Shown here in pieces: positions 62,061 to 64,000 of a DNA stretch of 64,000 nt; within the stretch, counting starts at the first letter, position 1; each line of letters opens with the position of its first letter. Under the pieces are notes generated by a model, which was given only the letters and a program-made list of their open reading frames with translations, was not told the origin of the DNA and did no database searches. A program made the position numbers and the translations under genes. This DNA comes from RCC90-49c sp051016155 (GTDB lineage: Bacteria > Bacteroidota > Bacteroidia > Cytophagales > Amoebophilaceae): positions 868,001 through 932,000 of the forward strand of contig CP136537.1 of assembly GCA_051016155.1 (NCBI GenBank), in the 5' to 3' direction.

Positions 62061-64000
62061 TCAAACGACCACATTGACAATCCGCTGCGGCACCACAATG
62101 ACCTTTTTAGGGGGTTTTCCTTGTGTCCAGCGCTGCACACTTGCATGGGCCAACACTTCTTTTTCAATCACTTCTTGGGGAGAATCCACCGCAAAACGCA
62201 TCTTGGTGCGCACCTTGCCATTGACCGTAATTGGATATTCAAAAGTGTCTTCTTGAATATAGGTGGATTCCCAGTGTGGAAAAGGCACTTGCGTAACACT
62301 CTCGGTATGGCCCAGCTGCTGCCAGAGCTCTTCAGCCACGTGCGGCGCAAAAGGCGCCAGCAGTACAACTAGGTCCTCCAGCACCGCTTGATGGGGGCAC
62401 GACAGCGCAGTCAGTTCATTGACACAAATCATGAAAGCACTCACTGCTGTGTTAAAAGCATACCGCTCCAGGGCTTCTTCCACCTTTTTGATGGTTTTGT
62501 GCAGGACCTTCAAGGCCTCAGCAGGAGGGGGGGTAGTGGCAACAGGTTGCTGATGGAACAACTTCCACAGCTTATGCAAAAAGCGGAACACCCCATCAAT
62601 CCCATGCGTATCCCAAGGCTTGGCCTGCTCCAGCGGACCCAAGAACATCGTGTAAAGCCGCAGCGTATCTGCCCCATACTGCTCGATGATGGTATCTGGA
62701 TTGACCACATTGTGTTTGGACTTGGACATCTTCTCTACCTCACTGCCACAGATATACTGCCCATCTTCTAGCACGAAAGTGGCAGTTTGTAGCTCAGGAC
62801 GCCATTGTCGGAAGGCCTCTATATCCAACACATCATCTTGGACTAGATCGATGGACACGTGCATGGGCACTGTGTCGTACTCTTTACGTAGGTGGTAGCT
62901 GACGAATTGCTGCGTCCCCTTAACGCGATACACCAAGCTAGACCGACCTTGGATCATGCCCTGGTTGATCAGCTTTTGGAAAGGCTCTGTGGCTTGGATA
63001 TGCCCTAGATCGTGCAAAAACTTCGTCCAAAAGCGCGCATACAAAAGGTGCCCCGTGGCGTGCTCCGCGCCTCCTATGTAGAGATCCACGTTTTGCCAAT
63101 ACGCTTGTGCCTCAGCACTTACAAAAGCTTTTGCATTATGCGAATCCATATAGCGCAAAAAGTACCAGCTAGACCCCGCCCAGCCCGGCATAGTGCTGAG
63201 CTCTAGCGGCTCCCCAGCTTCAGTATGCCAGTGCTCCGCATGCCCTAGCGGCGGATTGCCTTCAGGCGTAGGCTGGTAAGCCGCAACAGGAGGCAACTCC
63301 AGCGGTAAAGCCGACTCGGGCAAAGCATATGGCATGCCATCTTTGTAATAAATCGGGATGGGCTCGCCCCAGTAGCGCTGTCGGCTAAAGATGGCATTGC
63401 GCAATCGGTAAGTCGTTTTGCACTGGCCTAGACCATCTACTTCTAAGCGCTGCAGCACCTTTTCAGTCGCAGCGGGCACTGACAACCCGTTGAGAAAGTC
63501 AGCATTGATCAGCGTCCCTTCTTGGGCTTCGTCAGCCGCCTCGGTGCCTTCCTGTCCTGCAATCACTGGGATGATGGGCAAGTCAAAATGCCGCGCAAAA
63601 GCATGATCGCGCGCATCGTGGGCAGGCACACCCATCACTGCGCCTGTGCCATAGCTGGCCAATACATAATCAGCTACCCAAATGGGCAAAGGCTTACCAG
63701 TGAAAGGATGAGGCGCATAAGCGCCTGTAAACACACCTGTCACTTGCTTGACATCAGCCAGACGATCTCGCTCCGAGCGGTTTTGGGCTTGTGCCACGTA
63801 AGCACCAACAGCAGCCTGTTGTTCAACGGTAGTCAGCTGCTCCACCCAAGGATGCTCTGGTGCCAAAGCCAAGTACGTAACCCCAAAAATCGTATCTGGT
63901 CGGGTCGTAAAGACATGCAATGCGTGCTCTTTGCCGTTGAACGGTACTTGAAAATGAATCTCTGCACCTTGCGACTTGCCGATCCAGTGGCGCTGCATCT
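62061..64000 (-). CDS. leuS: Leucyl-tRNA synthetase, C-terminal two thirds (cut by window edge)
   Basis: More than 645 residues; the frame is open to the edge. Seen in order: MQRHWIGKSQGAEIHF (entry of the editing domain), editing-domain blocks TTRPDTIFGVTYLALAPEHP and GTGAVMGVPAHDARDHAFA, the second half of the catalytic domain with YWGEPIPIYY and GWAGSSWYFLRYMD, the KMSKS loop (SEVEKMSKSKHNVVNPDTII), anticodon-binding helices and the C-terminal end. The first part with the HIGH motif lies outside. No defect in the visible part. Confidence 0.96.
   Translation of the reverse strand, partial: MQRHWIGKSQGAEIHFQVPFNGKEHALHVFTTRPDTIFGVTYLALAPEHPWVEQLTTVEQQAAVGAYVAQAQNRSERDRLADVKQVTGVFTGAYAPHPFTGKPLPIWVADYVLASYGTGAVMGVPAHDARDHAFARHFDLPIIPVIAGQEGTEAADEAQEGTLINADFLNGLSVPAATEKVLQRLEVDGLGQCKTTYRLRNAIFSRQRYWGEPIPIYYKDGMPYALPESALPLELPPVAAYQPTPEGNPPLGHAEHWHTEAGEPLELSTMPGWAGSSWYFLRYMDSHNAKAFVSAEAQAYWQNVDLYIGGAEHATGHLLYARFWTKFLHDLGHIQATEPFQKLINQGMIQGRSSLVYRVKGTQQFVSYHLRKEYDTVPMHVSIDLVQDDVLDIEAFRQWRPELQTATFVLEDGQYICGSEVEKMSKSKHNVVNPDTIIEQYGADTLRLYTMFLGPLEQAKPWDTHGIDGVFRFLHKLWKLFHQQPVATTPPPAEALKVLHKTIKKVEEALERYAFNTAVSAFMICVNELTALSCPHQAVLEDLVVLLAPFAPHVAEELWQQLGHTESVTQVPFPHWESTYIQEDTFEYPITVNGKVRTKMRFAVDSPQEVIEKEVLAHASVQRWTQGKPPKKVIVVPQRIVNVVV

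Overview
The window is a chromosomal segment of a Bacteroidota bacterium, most likely of the Cytophagales lineage. The evidence is the gene complement: a short primary sigma factor lacking region 1.1, the blocks rpsO-pnp-rpoD and tRNA-Tyr/Gly/Thr-tuf-tRNA-Trp-secE-nusG-rplKAJL-rpoBC, parA-parB-DUF5683-dapB, gldB, and promoters of the Bacteroidota type (TTTG, 19-20 bases, TAnnTTTG). The many transposase genes in different states of decay, together with small dispersed repeats, resemble host-associated relatives such as the Amoebophilaceae. That placement is an inference, and base composition was judged only by eye as moderate.

Layout. 1-5282: a Xer recombinase start (cut by the left edge), an MCE/MlaD protein, a cell-wall amidase and divergent LptD, which together serve the envelope. 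5429-8030: an island of broken and intact insertion sequences (IS1-like, two abutting IS5-family copies, a truncated IS5-family transposase). 8188-17587: RNA methyltransferase, trxB, rpoD, pnp, rpsO, LptF/G permease, tRNA-Met, trmD and an AraC-type regulator with two small repeats upstream. 17893-31165: the transcription/translation supercluster on the minus strand, with three promoters that I can place. 31642-40856: a small lipoprotein, a cysteine desulfurase, lspA, murC, an IS481 remnant, ftsX, truB and two lipoproteins of the COG3014 and LpoB types. 41156-41980: an IS5-family element with two overlapping frames. 42041-47236: rluD and a tightly overlapping plus-strand operon (UPF0173 hydrolase, parA, parB, DUF5683, dapB) behind a near-perfect promoter. 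47484-54498: HtrA-type protease, acyltransferase, gldB, an outer-membrane beta-barrel protein, an unknown protein and rnr, with several repeat elements. 54726-64000: a SPOR-like protein with 14-residue repeats, a dead IS200/IS605 copy, trpS, murB, rpsP with a long tail, an Rpn-family nuclease, rpmA, rplU, an apparently intact IS200/IS605 copy and leuS (cut by the right edge).

Most genes are housekeeping. No CRISPR array, toxin, secretion cluster or phage module was seen. The most novel-looking content is non-coding: a family of about 100-145 bp elements (at least eight copies plus a fragment, with imperfect GAGAC...GTCTC-type termini) that looks like a miniature inverted-repeat transposable element, and a second inverted-repeat unit with 13-bp perfect arms. 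An IS1-like transposase whose reading frame breaks at a run of twelve A residues is also worth testing for slippage.
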